Source of the DNA: JBPRGG01 sp051418075 | GTDB taxonomy: Bacteria > Bacteroidota > Bacteroidia > Cytophagales > Cyclobacteriaceae | Assembly: GCA_051418075.1 (NCBI GenBank) | Contig: JBPRGG010000048.1 | Span: forward strand, 1 to 64,000 | DNA length: 64,000 bases | Direction of reading: 5' to 3' | Part shown: piece by piece, positions 44,691 through 53,117 of the stretch | How the letters are laid out: every line of letters begins with the position of its first letter | Numbering within the stretch: the stretch's first letter is position 1 | Program-made: the position numbers and the translations under genes | Notes under the pieces: model-generated | Databases searched by the model: none | What the model saw: only the letters and a program-made list of their open reading frames with translations | Told to the model about the DNA's origin: nothing

Positions 44691-46739
44691 TCACAAATCA
44701 TCGCTATACAATATAACCACGCTCCAGGGTGCCATCCTGTCAACATTGAAAATTAACTGATCATCCTGTTTTTTTGCTATGATGTTCTGCTCTCCTTCAT
44801 CAGTTAAGAGCTTCAAATGATCCGAGTAGCTTTTTACAACCACCGGTACATCTTCATAAACATCAAATGAACTATTGAATAGTGACAGTACAAATCCTCC
44901 CTGACTATTTTTCCTGAACAGGGGCATGATCCGACAGGGTTTATCGATTTTTACCGGCATTTTACTACGGCTTAAAAAGTGAAACAAGCGGCTCAGTTGA
45001 GTAACTTTGGCCAGCATACCCACATTCCGCCAGGGGTGGTAACTGGAGACAGCGATCCTGCCACCCAGTTCATTTTCATACAAAGACAAGCTGATGCCTC
45101 TGTGATCATGGCTGGACATTTCATATAGATCATTCACTGCCTCCACCTGCTCATCTACCTTTTCCAAAAAACTTCCCCTGGACCAACCCTCAGCCCGTCG
45201 CATGGTACCAGTTAATTCCTGGTTAAGAGGATGAGAAGAAAATACCTCCACCGAAATGACAGATTCATCTACATGCTTCACCCCGGCTAATTCACCCAGA
45301 CCTCTCTGCCACAAAACATCCAGGGCCTGGGCATCCATATATACTGCCCCAGACAGCATTTCAAGCAATTGTTCATCAGTGAAAGCCTCAGCCATACGCC
45401 CTGACATCAAGACGCCACAACTATTTTTCCAGCTATTGGTAAATGGTATACCTATTTCTGACAACTGATTAGGTTTCTGAATATCGTAGGCATCTGAATT
45501 TTGAAACCAACCACCCGGACCCACTTCCCGCCGGGCCATTAAATCCGGGTGATCCATTGGCCAAAAGCCATAAAGCCTTGTATTCTGACTAACCTGAACA
45601 AGCTTCTCCCAAAAAGGCCGGTATTGAGAGATTTGCTTAAGTAAAGGATCATATTCCTGCAGGTTCGTATTATCTCTTTCGTAAAAAACATTATAGGCAA
45701 TACCGTTGCAACCAGCCATAAAGGCCAGAGTACTTTCATTCAAATTAGTAGCAGTAGATTTGTTCAGGGTAATATAAGGCCATTCTTCCTGCTCATATTC
45801 TATTCTTTTTACACCAGGAGCATAATCGCGTACCTGCCGGCCTACTTCAAAAATCTTATTTGTGATTTGGCGGGGATTATCATCCCGGTAAAACCCATGA
45901 CCAGGTCTACCCATAGTGGCCTGAAAAGCCTTACTCCAGCCATGCACATCGTTGCCAGCGTAGGTTCTATGAGTATAGCCAATGGTCATCAGCCCCATTT
46001 CGATCTGCGGATCTATTGAGTTGACGGTGGCTGTAAGTTCCCGGGCCAGGCTGGTAAGGGTTTGGTTACAAAATTCAGACCATGACAGCCGTAAATCTTT
46101 ATTTTTCGGTTGGCTCAATCGGTTAACCAGATCCTCTCTGGCAGTTTCATGGTCAAATTTCCCTAAACAGATAGGACAAAAACAAGGGTATTGTACACCA
46201 TGGGAAATCATACGAAAATCGTCATCCATCCAAATAAAATCGGGCTGAGCCTGGGCCGTAAGCTGGTAGCGTTGATTCAGGTATTTGCGAAATTCGGGAT
46301 CATTGGGACAGGGGCACAGTGATTCTTTGCCATCGTGGCCAATCATGGGCTGATAAGGCATTTCCCAGATACCGGCCCGGTTGCCATGGCCCAGGTTATT
46401 CAAAACGTTAATACCCACCCTGGGAATACCATCCTGTTTAAACTGGACTATTCTCTTTTGATGTACTGAAGTCATTTCCCGCACAAAATCGAGAGGCGCA
46501 CAAGGGGCTGAAGGCAAGGTTTCATCAAAAAGGGCCAGCTCATTGACAGCTTTTTGATGCTTGTGAAAAAAAGCCCTGGTAGCTGCAAACTCCTTATCTG
46601 TAGTAAACATATTAGGATGCAACCGGTAAGCCAGGGTAAAATGACTGGATCCTGCTTTCCCTACCGAGGGAGCACATTGGTACATGAATATACCGGATGA
46701 TAGCAATCCTAAAGCTTTGATGGTTTCTCTGCGGTTCAT
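44691..46739 (-). CDS. Tat-exported lipoprotein, glycoside hydrolase-like (paralogue A)
   Basis: A 682-aa protein. The N-terminus is twin-arginine (N-R3-R4-E) with a hydrophobic run and lipobox cysteine C22. The catalytic-looking half has CPCPN (142-146), WMDDDFR (170-176) and CFCPIC (186-191). The second half has 'GVLMSGRM...MLSGAVYMDAQALDVLWQRGLG' and 'ENELGGRIAVSSYHPW', which looks like the trimerisation/amidotransferase-like part of GH42-type proteins. I do not recognise the family with confidence. A GH-A-type TIM barrel is my inference. It follows paralogue B by 10 bases. Confidence 0.6.
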   Translation of the reverse strand: MNRRETIKALGLLSSGIFMYQCAPSVGKAGSSHFTLAYRLHPNMFTTDKEFAATRAFFHKHQKAVNELALFDETLPSAPCAPLDFVREMTSVHQKRIVQFKQDGIPRVGINVLNNLGHGNRAGIWEMPYQPMIGHDGKESLCPCPNDPEFRKYLNQRYQLTAQAQPDFIWMDDDFRMISHGVQYPCFCPICLGKFDHETAREDLVNRLSQPKNKDLRLSWSEFCNQTLTSLARELTATVNSIDPQIEMGLMTIGYTHRTYAGNDVHGWSKAFQATMGRPGHGFYRDDNPRQITNKIFEVGRQVRDYAPGVKRIEYEQEEWPYITLNKSTATNLNESTLAFMAGCNGIAYNVFYERDNTNLQEYDPLLKQISQYRPFWEKLVQVSQNTRLYGFWPMDHPDLMARREVGPGGWFQNSDAYDIQKPNQLSEIGIPFTNSWKNSCGVLMSGRMAEAFTDEQLLEMLSGAVYMDAQALDVLWQRGLGELAGVKHVDESVISVEVFSSHPLNQELTGTMRRAEGWSRGSFLEKVDEQVEAVNDLYEMSSHDHRGISLSLYENELGGRIAVSSYHPWRNVGMLAKVTQLSRLFHFLSRSKMPVKIDKPCRIMPLFRKNSQGGFVLSLFNSSFDVYEDVPVVVKSYSDHLKLLTDEGEQNIIAKKQDDQLIFNVDRMAPWSVVILYSDDL

Positions 46740-46749
46740 AAAACAAAGA

Positions 46750-48777
46750 TTAAAGTCCGGCTATCATAATCACCTGCCAGGGTTTAATTTCTTTTATTTC
46801 AAACTGAAGCCAACCATTTGCCTGATCAGCCTTGATTTCCCTATCATTTTGCGGAGTAAGTTGCATTACCTGTCGGCCTTCTGACCTAACCTGCACCGGC
46901 ACCTGGTTTAAATGATCATAGGAACTGTTGAATAAAGCCAACAGGAATTTAGATCGATCTGCTGACATCCGGATTAAAGGCAACAACCGCACCAATGAAT
47001 TTATTTTTAGTGGTATCCGGTCTTTACTTAACCAGTTGATCAGATTCATCATCTGATTACGTTTCCCGGCCCGGCCAAAGTCATTCCAGGCAAAATAGCT
47101 GCTTACTGCCACCCTTCCCCCCAGTTCATTTTCATAGGCAGTAAGACAGTTGCCCTTGTCTTCACCTTTCATAGTTTGCAATTTGGACAGCGGCTGAACC
47201 TGCTTATCCAGAGACTGTAAAGTACTTCCACTACCCCAGGCCCCGGGCCGCCGACCGTCACCCACTTCATTCCCATTGAAAGGATGATCCAGCAGTACCT
47301 CTACCCCGGTAAATCGCTCAGGTTGATGTTTCACTCCGGTATAAGCACCTAAGCCACGGTGCCAGAGGATATCCAGGGCCTCTGCATCTAAATAAACACT
47401 GGCAGACAACATATTTTTTAATTCATTATTATCAAACCCTTCCACTAGCCGGCCTGAAAGCAGTGCGCCCTGACTGTTTTCCTGAGTAAAACAAAACGGA
47501 ACACCCATCTCAGCCAGTTCATTGGGCAATTGTATATCATAATTTTCCCTGAACCATCCGTTTTCTCCCACTTCCAGTTTACTCATCAGTTGGGGATGAT
47601 CCACCGGCCAGAAACCTACCAGGGGCATTTCAGCCGCCATGTCATTAACTTTGTCCCACAAAGGTTTTTGTAGAGCTATCGCATCAAGCATACGGGTTTT
47701 TTCCTCCCATTCATTGGCATAAATGGCATTATAGGCAACACCGGTACAACCAGCCATCAGGCTCAGCAACGATTCATTCATTTCTGTTTGAACTGACTTA
47801 TTCAGGGTGGTGTAAGACCAGTCTTCCAATTCGTATTGGATATCGGTGGTAATGGCCGGGTAATCCCTTACCTGACGGGCTACATCAAATATTTTATTTT
47901 TAATTAAACGGGGTTCATCTTCATGATAATAGCCATGGCCCGGACGGGCTTTCACTGCCTGCATAGTTTGCATCCAGGTGGGGAAATCGTAAGCATAAGT
48001 GCTTAAATCATACCCCACGGTCATAAAACCAATCTCGATATCGGGATCGATATCTTTGATGGCATGCTTGATTTTAAGGGCTAATTGGTTCATGGTATCG
48101 TTCATAAACTGCATCCATTGCTGGCGTAAAGCCTGGTTTTCCGGTTGATTGAGCTGTTTTACCAATGATTCTTGATTATCAGACTGGCCAAACCTTTGCA
48201 TACAATCAGGGCAAAAGCAGGAGTATCTGATCCCGGCCCGGTTGGCATTGCGATAATCATCATCAATCCAGATAAAATCAGGGCTGGCAGCAGCATACAT
48301 TTTCAACTTTTCCAGCAAATAATTATGCAGGTTTTCATCATTGGGACAGGGGCACCAGCCTGATTGCTTACCATCGTGACCCACCAAGGGTCTGTAATCA
48401 AAGGTGTAGCCTCCGTCGAAGTTTCGCACCCCAATATCATCATACACATTGATGCCCACCTGGGGTATGCCAGCATTTTTGAAATCGACAATGCGCTGTT
48501 TGAGCAAGGCAGCACTTTGTTCAACATCATGCAATGACAATAATCTTCGGTGGTTAAGGGATTCATCAAACATGGCTATTTCGTTGATGGCAGAAATATA
48601 TTGCAGTAATCCTTTTTCGATGCTATTAAAAGGCTGGCTCCACAATTCAGGATGTAACCGATAGGACAGGGTAATTTCTTTAAAATGGGCATCTGATGTT
48701 GTTTCTGTTTTACAGCGATACAAAAGCAACCCTGCCGAAAGGAAACCCATGCTTTTCAGATATTCTCTGCGATTCAT
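46750..48777 (-). CDS. Tat-exported lipoprotein, glycoside hydrolase-like (paralogue B)
   Basis: A 675-aa protein starting at the ATG at 48777, which gives the Tat/lipobox N-terminus 'MNRREYLKSMGFLSAGLLLYRC22'. An in-frame ATG 42 bases earlier is not supported. It is clearly homologous to the downstream paralogue across the full length and keeps CPCPN, WIDDDYR, CFCPDC and 'GALLSGRL' with a similar 'DILWHRGLGAYTGVK' block. Export by Tat suggests a folded, metal- or cofactor-bearing enzyme. The regulatory element lies about 120 bases upstream. Confidence 0.6.
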   Translation of the reverse strand: MNRREYLKSMGFLSAGLLLYRCKTETTSDAHFKEITLSYRLHPELWSQPFNSIEKGLLQYISAINEIAMFDESLNHRRLLSLHDVEQSAALLKQRIVDFKNAGIPQVGINVYDDIGVRNFDGGYTFDYRPLVGHDGKQSGWCPCPNDENLHNYLLEKLKMYAAASPDFIWIDDDYRNANRAGIRYSCFCPDCMQRFGQSDNQESLVKQLNQPENQALRQQWMQFMNDTMNQLALKIKHAIKDIDPDIEIGFMTVGYDLSTYAYDFPTWMQTMQAVKARPGHGYYHEDEPRLIKNKIFDVARQVRDYPAITTDIQYELEDWSYTTLNKSVQTEMNESLLSLMAGCTGVAYNAIYANEWEEKTRMLDAIALQKPLWDKVNDMAAEMPLVGFWPVDHPQLMSKLEVGENGWFRENYDIQLPNELAEMGVPFCFTQENSQGALLSGRLVEGFDNNELKNMLSASVYLDAEALDILWHRGLGAYTGVKHQPERFTGVEVLLDHPFNGNEVGDGRRPGAWGSGSTLQSLDKQVQPLSKLQTMKGEDKGNCLTAYENELGGRVAVSSYFAWNDFGRAGKRNQMMNLINWLSKDRIPLKINSLVRLLPLIRMSADRSKFLLALFNSSYDHLNQVPVQVRSEGRQVMQLTPQNDREIKADQANGWLQFEIKEIKPWQVIMIAGL

Positions 48778-49080
48778 AAAATCAACATTTCGATCCACAG
48801 CTAAACGATACGTGATCAATTGATAATTCCAAAAGATCGTTAAAACTTACTAAATGAAAACTTCATTCTCTGAAAATTAACTCATACCAGGTTAATAAAT
48901 ATCCTGTGGTATCCTGAAAACTGTTGTTGAGTGTGTTTTAACTGCCAGCCATAGAATTTGACCAGTGAAATCAACCAGGGGTAATCAGTACTTGTGGGTA
49001 TAAAGGTATGCGATATCAAATAACTTCAGTTTCCCTGAAGGTTAGACCTCTGAATAATGCGCCAGAATGAAATGGTTGTT
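48778..49080. other. Intergenic region between paralogue B and the receiver gene
   Basis: About 300 bases without a gene. Apart from the CAGGATA element I see no other repeat, structured RNA or promoter that can be supported. Confidence 0.45.
48900..48919 (-). promoter_or_regulatory. Direct-repeat regulatory element upstream of the paralogue pair
   Basis: Second copy of the CAGGATA-N3-CAGGATA element, matching the sulfatase copy at 19 of 20 bases, 123 bases before the paralogue B start. A TTACTAAAT string (48847-48855 here, 43267-43275 at the sulfatase) lies between element and gene in both. Confidence 0.6.
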
Positions 49081-49485
49081 CTAAGATTCTGAATGATCCA
49101 GTGTGTTTTTTGGTTTGATCCTGTTCCAGGTCCTGAAGTCAATTGGTTTTGACAAATAAAGGTCCACACATTTATTATTTTTAAATAATTGCCTGACCCT
49201 GGAAAGATTAAGATTGGACGAAACCACCATCATGGTATCCTGAAAATTGGGCCAAAATTTTTTTTCATAGTAATCAATAAACTCGAGGCCGTTATAATCT
49301 GGCATCTCAAAATCCACCAAAATAAGGTCAGGAAATGCTTTTGGGTTTTGCTTTAAATAATCAATGCCCTGGGTTACATATTTTAAATTGATTACCTGGG
49401 TAGATATTTCTTTACTCACAATGATCTGCTTGTATAAATTACCTGACAAAAGATCATCATCAATTATCAATACTTTCCGAAACAT
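49081..49485 (-). CDS. Stand-alone response-regulator receiver protein
   Basis: A single CheY-like receiver domain of about 134 aa from the ATG at 49485; in-frame ATGs at 49494 and 49512 also exist. It has the acidic triad 'IIDDD', phospho-acceptor D58 in 'LILVDFEMPDYNGLEF', the Thr/Ser position in 'MMVVSSN' and the conserved Lys in 'YLSKPIDF'. No output domain is attached. Partner kinases are not nearby. It lies between the lipoprotein pair and the two small paralogous genes. Confidence 0.85.
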   Translation of the reverse strand: MFRKVLIIDDDLLSGNLYKQIIVSKEISTQVINLKYVTQGIDYLKQNPKAFPDLILVDFEMPDYNGLEFIDYYEKKFWPNFQDTMMVVSSNLNLSRVRQLFKNNKCVDLYLSKPIDFRTWNRIKPKNTLDHSES

Positions 49486-49512
49486 AGCAACCATTAAGTT
49501 TAAAAAATTCAA

Positions 49513-49762
49513 AATTCATTCTACTAATTAACTGCTATGCCGCAATTTATTCTAGAAAAATGGTGAAGATATTAATAAAATTTTTTATTGATCCCGTAGA
49601 GTCACATCCAAATCCCGGCATTTAATACAAAAGCAATAATGTATTCAGTTAAAACACATAGCAATACTGCCTTGATTTTCAAATTTATATAGCCAGTTTT
49701 TGCAATTTATTGCTGCTTATTGGCAAAAAGAACAGCATTCAAACTCAATCAAACTGGCCCCT
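49513..49762. other. Non-coding gap between the receiver and small-protein genes
   Basis: AT-rich, no gene. A 7-bp inverted repeat TTTTTGC/GCAAAAA lies at about 49696-49737, without a T-run; it is not a convincing terminator. Confidence 0.3.
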
Positions 49763-50011
49763 TTAGCTCTGTAAAATGGCAAAACTTAATTCATCCTCTA
49801 AGTAAGGGTTAAGAAATTGAATGTTTTTAAAAACTTTTGAAATGGTGAAGACTTTCATGGGTGATTCGTAGTACCAGATCTCCACAAAAAAATTGTCCAT
49901 TGCATAGAGCTCAATGTAAATGCCTTTGTACATTCTAATCGTTAAAAAAATGCCTCGTTTTCGGGTAATTTGTACCCTCTCCGATTCTGAAAACAAACTG
50001 AATACTTTCAT
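49763..50011 (-). CDS. Small beta-rich protein, paralogue of the following gene
   Basis: About 82 aa from the ATG at 50011, with an ATG 27 bases earlier also in frame. The core 'IFLTIRMYKGIYIELYAMDNFFVEIWYYESPMKVF' is closely similar to its neighbour. It has alternating hydrophobic and charged residues typical of a small beta-sheet protein, with no signal peptide or metal motif. I do not recognise the family. It is tandemly duplicated with the next gene, 36 bases upstream on the minus strand. Confidence 0.6.
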   Translation of the reverse strand: MKVFSLFSESERVQITRKRGIFLTIRMYKGIYIELYAMDNFFVEIWYYESPMKVFTISKVFKNIQFLNPYLEDELSFAILQS

Positions 50012-50047
50012 AGGAAGATAAAATTTAAATTTATACAAAAAAAATAT

Positions 50048-50317
50048 CTAAAAGCTAACCGATACTTTTTTCAGCAGGGCAAAGCATCGGTCCTGATTTA
50101 AATATACATCGAGGTATTTGGTTCCTTTAAAAGCAACCACAGATATCTTTTCTTCAAAATGGTCCTGATTGTACCAGATCTCTACAAAAAAATTACCAAC
50201 AGCATATAGTTCAATCAAGCTATTGGATTCAACCCTCATAGTTAAAAAAGTGCCATTATTTCGGGCCAGATGAATTCGCTCCTCATCTGTTGTATCAGAT
50301 TTAAAAAATTTATCCAT
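50048..50317 (-). CDS. Small beta-rich protein, paralogue of the preceding gene
   Basis: An 89-aa protein sharing 'GTFLTMRVESNSLIELYAVGNFFVEIWYNQD' and 'YLDVYLNQDRCFALL' with the adjacent 49763-50011 gene. The shared 'ELYA..NFFVEIWY' string is the most conserved part. Function is unknown. Being the first gene of a minus-strand pair, it probably drives both from one promoter in the 50318-50667 gap. Confidence 0.6.
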   Translation of the reverse strand: MDKFFKSDTTDEERIHLARNNGTFLTMRVESNSLIELYAVGNFFVEIWYNQDHFEEKISVVAFKGTKYLDVYLNQDRCFALLKKVSVSF

Positions 50318-50667
50318 ATCAAAAAATGTGTAATTTGGTTACATCTATCTGTAGAAATTTCTATGCCACAATGGGTCACTATCGGAAAAAAGCGGGATAA
50401 AATGGCAAAAATAGCCATATAAAGGGCTTTACAGCGATTTACATTTTCTGAAACGGATATCAATAATCACTAAACAGCGGAATTTTTTCAACAACCTGTA
50501 GCATTTTTCCTCGTTCATCAGTTGTAAAGAACATTGACTCAAACAGATAAGGGGACATTTCTATACAAAAGAAAATCTGTTTTAACTATCAAACTTAACT
50601 AATTAAATTTAAATAAAATATCTAAATATCGGCAGCAATAATGATTTGTTGCCAATAATTTGAATAA
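50318..50667. other. Divergent gap between small paralogues and AbiEii remnant
   Basis: 350 AT-rich bases. No open frame is convincing; a promoter pair is expected, but I cannot place elements reliably. Confidence 0.4.
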
Positions 50668-50868
50668 ATGATAAGTAAGGATTCGCTACATATAGATTGG
50701 ATAACTAAAGTATCTGCAGCCAACAGGAAGGTAGATAAAATATTGGTTGAAAAGGTAATTCGGGCATTACTTCTCCTTGGAGGTTTAGCAAAGCAAGCGT
50801 TAGATTTTGTTTTTAAAGGAGGAACTGCTTTGATGCTGATTCAGGATTCATCAAAAAGGCTATCGTAG
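50668..50868 (+). pseudogene. Truncated AbiEii/AbiGii-type nucleotidyltransferase toxin
   Basis: The 66-residue frame 'DWITKVSAANRKVDKILVEKVIRALLLLGGLAKQALDFVFKGGTALMLI' is the N-terminus of AbiEii-family nucleotidyltransferases, whose 'KGGTALxL' helix normally leads into the catalytic DxD. Here it stops right after 'SSKRLS', just before that Asp motif, and 150 bases later the strand changes to a minus-strand gene. No antitoxin (AbiEi-like) is nearby. The rest of the gene appears deleted, so the fragment cannot be active. Confidence 0.65.
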
Positions 50869-50994
50869 TGCTAAAGGATACTTTTATAGATATTTGACAG
50901 GCCAAGCCTACGAAGCTTAGTTCATCGTTATAATAAACAATACTTTTCTATAGCAAAGTACTGAAAGTTTAATATTCTATCTATTACAATTTAA

Positions 50995-51720
50995 TTAAGA
51001 CTTTTTACGTCGAAACCATCCCTTTATATCATGAATAACATATTTAATACTAAAGCCTTTCAAAGGTTGATGATCTTGACCTTTTTGCTCTACAGACTCT
51101 GTGATTACAAAAAGCATGGCGGTAGTGATATAGGCATCTTTTATATCAAACACATAAAAGGGGTTGATGGTAATAAAATCCAGTGATCCTCCATGGAAAA
51201 TATTATCTGTCAGGTTGGCCAGAACGCCGGCTAAAATCAAATGAATAGCCCCACTGCTCCAGAAACTGACCTTTCTTCTTTCCCGGTAAAAATGCCAGTA
51301 AGATATTATCACAAATAATGTTATAAACACAAATATCACATGGGGCCAGATAATTTCCCGTTGAAGTCCCAGCAAATGCCAAAGATAGGAACCCGATTGA
51401 TTGTGCGAAGGAGAAAAATAAAAAACCGGTTCTACCAGGGGGACATTAATAGTTTGCCAGTTTTGCTGAAATAGATAGATCTTGATAACCTGATCCAGAC
51501 CCAGTAATATCAATAATATCCAGATATGTATCCGTCCGGCAGGCTGGATTTTTTTATTTGCCGCAGTAGCCAATAAAGCTACCCCTATAAAAAATAAAGC
51601 AGGGATCAAGGTATAAGTCAAAATATAGACAGGTTGCTTTACCTGGTATAAAAGGGTATAAGCTAACATAGCTGCTACCCAGGCTCCGGCAAAGAGCCCC
51701 GCATTACGCCAAAATTTCAT
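50995..51720 (-). CDS. Signal peptidase II-like membrane protease
   Basis: A 241-aa multi-helix membrane protein with LspA hallmarks. These are D76 in 'GLDQVIK', 'SHNQSGSYLW' in place of HNxGAAF, D172 in 'ANLTDNIFHGGSLDFI' and D195 in 'FDIKDAYIT', the last two being the expected aspartyl protease pair. Standard LspA is about 160-170 aa; this has about 70 extra residues, mainly an extra N-terminal helix pair (1-60). It may be an accessory prolipoprotein peptidase or a divergent relative. It sits 89 bases after the OmpA gene. Confidence 0.75.
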   Translation of the reverse strand: MKFWRNAGLFAGAWVAAMLAYTLLYQVKQPVYILTYTLIPALFFIGVALLATAANKKIQPAGRIHIWILLILLGLDQVIKIYLFQQNWQTINVPLVEPVFYFSPSHNQSGSYLWHLLGLQREIIWPHVIFVFITLFVIISYWHFYRERRKVSFWSSGAIHLILAGVLANLTDNIFHGGSLDFITINPFYVFDIKDAYITTAMLFVITESVEQKGQDHQPLKGFSIKYVIHDIKGWFRRKKS

Positions 51721-51809
51721 GATATTCAGGTTTCATTGATAATTATCTGGTATGCAAACCTATAAAACTTGGCCTTAAAAATTAGGGCTCAGGGTGAATT
51801 TACTTATTT

Positions 51810-53117
51810 TTATAATCCAGCACCGCGCCGATAAAGATAGAAAACTGTGATTCTGGCCTGTCTCATAAAATTGGGGGAAATGCCTGTTTCAGGCCAAACC
51901 CCTTTTCCCTGGTATTTTATCAGTTCAGGAGATATGCCACAATTTGCTATGACATCTTTTACAGATAAAGCCCTCAGATAAGCAAGTTTTTGGTTATACC
52001 GCTCCGTACCATGATCATCTGTGTAAGCTTCAATTTCAATTTTTTCAATATGCTCTTTTGCCAGACTTGCTATAAAGCTGGTAAGTTCATTCCTGGCCTG
52101 GTTGGTCAGACCTGCCATATCATAAGGATAAAAAATGACCTTCTCAGGATTAATTACCAGAGTGAAGTCATCCTGATTCACTATTTCAACCATTTTTGTT
52201 TTTTTCTCCAAATTCTGAAGCATTTTTTGTCGAAGCCAGTAAATATCAGTCCTTTCACCATCCCGGTTGCTGGCCCAAAAAGCTTCACCGTGCTGAGTCA
52301 GAGAAAAATAGGCATCAAATCCACTGGAATTGACCAGCTTTCCCAGGTTTTTAGGCTCACTCCAATTAAGCCAATTGTGTTTTGATTTTTTTTCTACATA
52401 CCATATATCTGCACCTCCATAACCCTGATGCCCGTTACTGGCAAAATATAACCGATTTCCCTCATGATTAAGAAAGGGAGAAATTTCATATCCGGCCGTA
52501 TTGATCGTTTTTCCCAGATGAACCGGCTTAGACCAACCTTTAACCGTATCCCAGATACAAACATAGAGATCTTCCTGACCTAACGATTCCAAACCCTGGT
52601 ACGACATCAGTAAAATATCTCCGGAATGATGCATAAAAAATTCATGATTTCCACCCATAACTTCTATTGGGTCAATAGCCATCTGATCCAGGTATTGCCA
52701 CTGTTGATGTTGGAAGGTGGCCTTATGAAAGGTTACGTACCGCTTTAATCCCTGATGCCGGTATTTGATGAAGAAGATTTCCGGACCGTTATTATCTGAA
52801 ATACCAATTACAATATTGCTTTGGCTGTCATTAAGGATGAACTGATTGGTTGGAACACTCCAGTTTTCGTAGGTCAGATTACTAATCCAGGTGTCCTGGC
52901 CGGCTGATATACTGCCCATGTTTTGGGGATGATTGGAGCGGGCAAAAAACAATATATTTAGTGACTCCAGAAAAAAGGGCTTGCTTTCTTCCCAGGGTGA
53001 ATTAATGACATCAGTCAATTTAATTCGTTCATATTGGGTACTGTCAAATTGCTGAGCTATGGCATTATTATTAATGACTGTAGCCAATATGAAAATTTTA
53101 AGAAAATTCCTCACCAT
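51810..53117 (-). CDS. OmpA-family protein with PD40 repeats
   Basis: A 435-aa exported protein (signal peptide about 1-21, ending 'NAIAQ'). PD40/WD40-like repeats are visible ('GNRLYFASNGHQGYGGADIWYV', 'GFDAYFSLTQHGEAFWASNRDG'). A C-terminal OmpA peptidoglycan-binding domain (about 330-425) has 'IEIEAYTDDHGTERYNQKLAYLRALSVKDVI'. It overlaps the SprF gene by 7 bases. With the PorP/SprF and 1203-aa genes it makes a three-gene cassette, a typical arrangement for T9SS-secreted adhesins. Confidence 0.87.
   Translation of the reverse strand: MVRNFLKIFILATVINNNAIAQQFDSTQYERIKLTDVINSPWEESKPFFLESLNILFFARSNHPQNMGSISAGQDTWISNLTYENWSVPTNQFILNDSQSNIVIGISDNNGPEIFFIKYRHQGLKRYVTFHKATFQHQQWQYLDQMAIDPIEVMGGNHEFFMHHSGDILLMSYQGLESLGQEDLYVCIWDTVKGWSKPVHLGKTINTAGYEISPFLNHEGNRLYFASNGHQGYGGADIWYVEKKSKHNWLNWSEPKNLGKLVNSSGFDAYFSLTQHGEAFWASNRDGERTDIYWLRQKMLQNLEKKTKMVEIVNQDDFTLVINPEKVIFYPYDMAGLTNQARNELTSFIASLAKEHIEKIEIEAYTDDHGTERYNQKLAYLRALSVKDVIANCGISPELIKYQGKGVWPETGISPNFMRQARITVFYLYRRGAGL

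Noticed and set aside
49231..49243. GGTATCCTGAAAA inside the receiver gene
   Set aside because: Single unit inside coding sequence, not the two-unit CAGGATA element, so not counted as a third copy.
49696..49737. TTTTTGC/GCAAAAA inverted repeat as terminator
   Set aside because: Long loop, no downstream T-run on the strand of the neighbouring genes.
50869..50994. Second short frame after the AbiEii fragment
   Set aside because: About 24 codons only, does not continue the AbiEii domain, so not enough to call a gene or frameshift repair.
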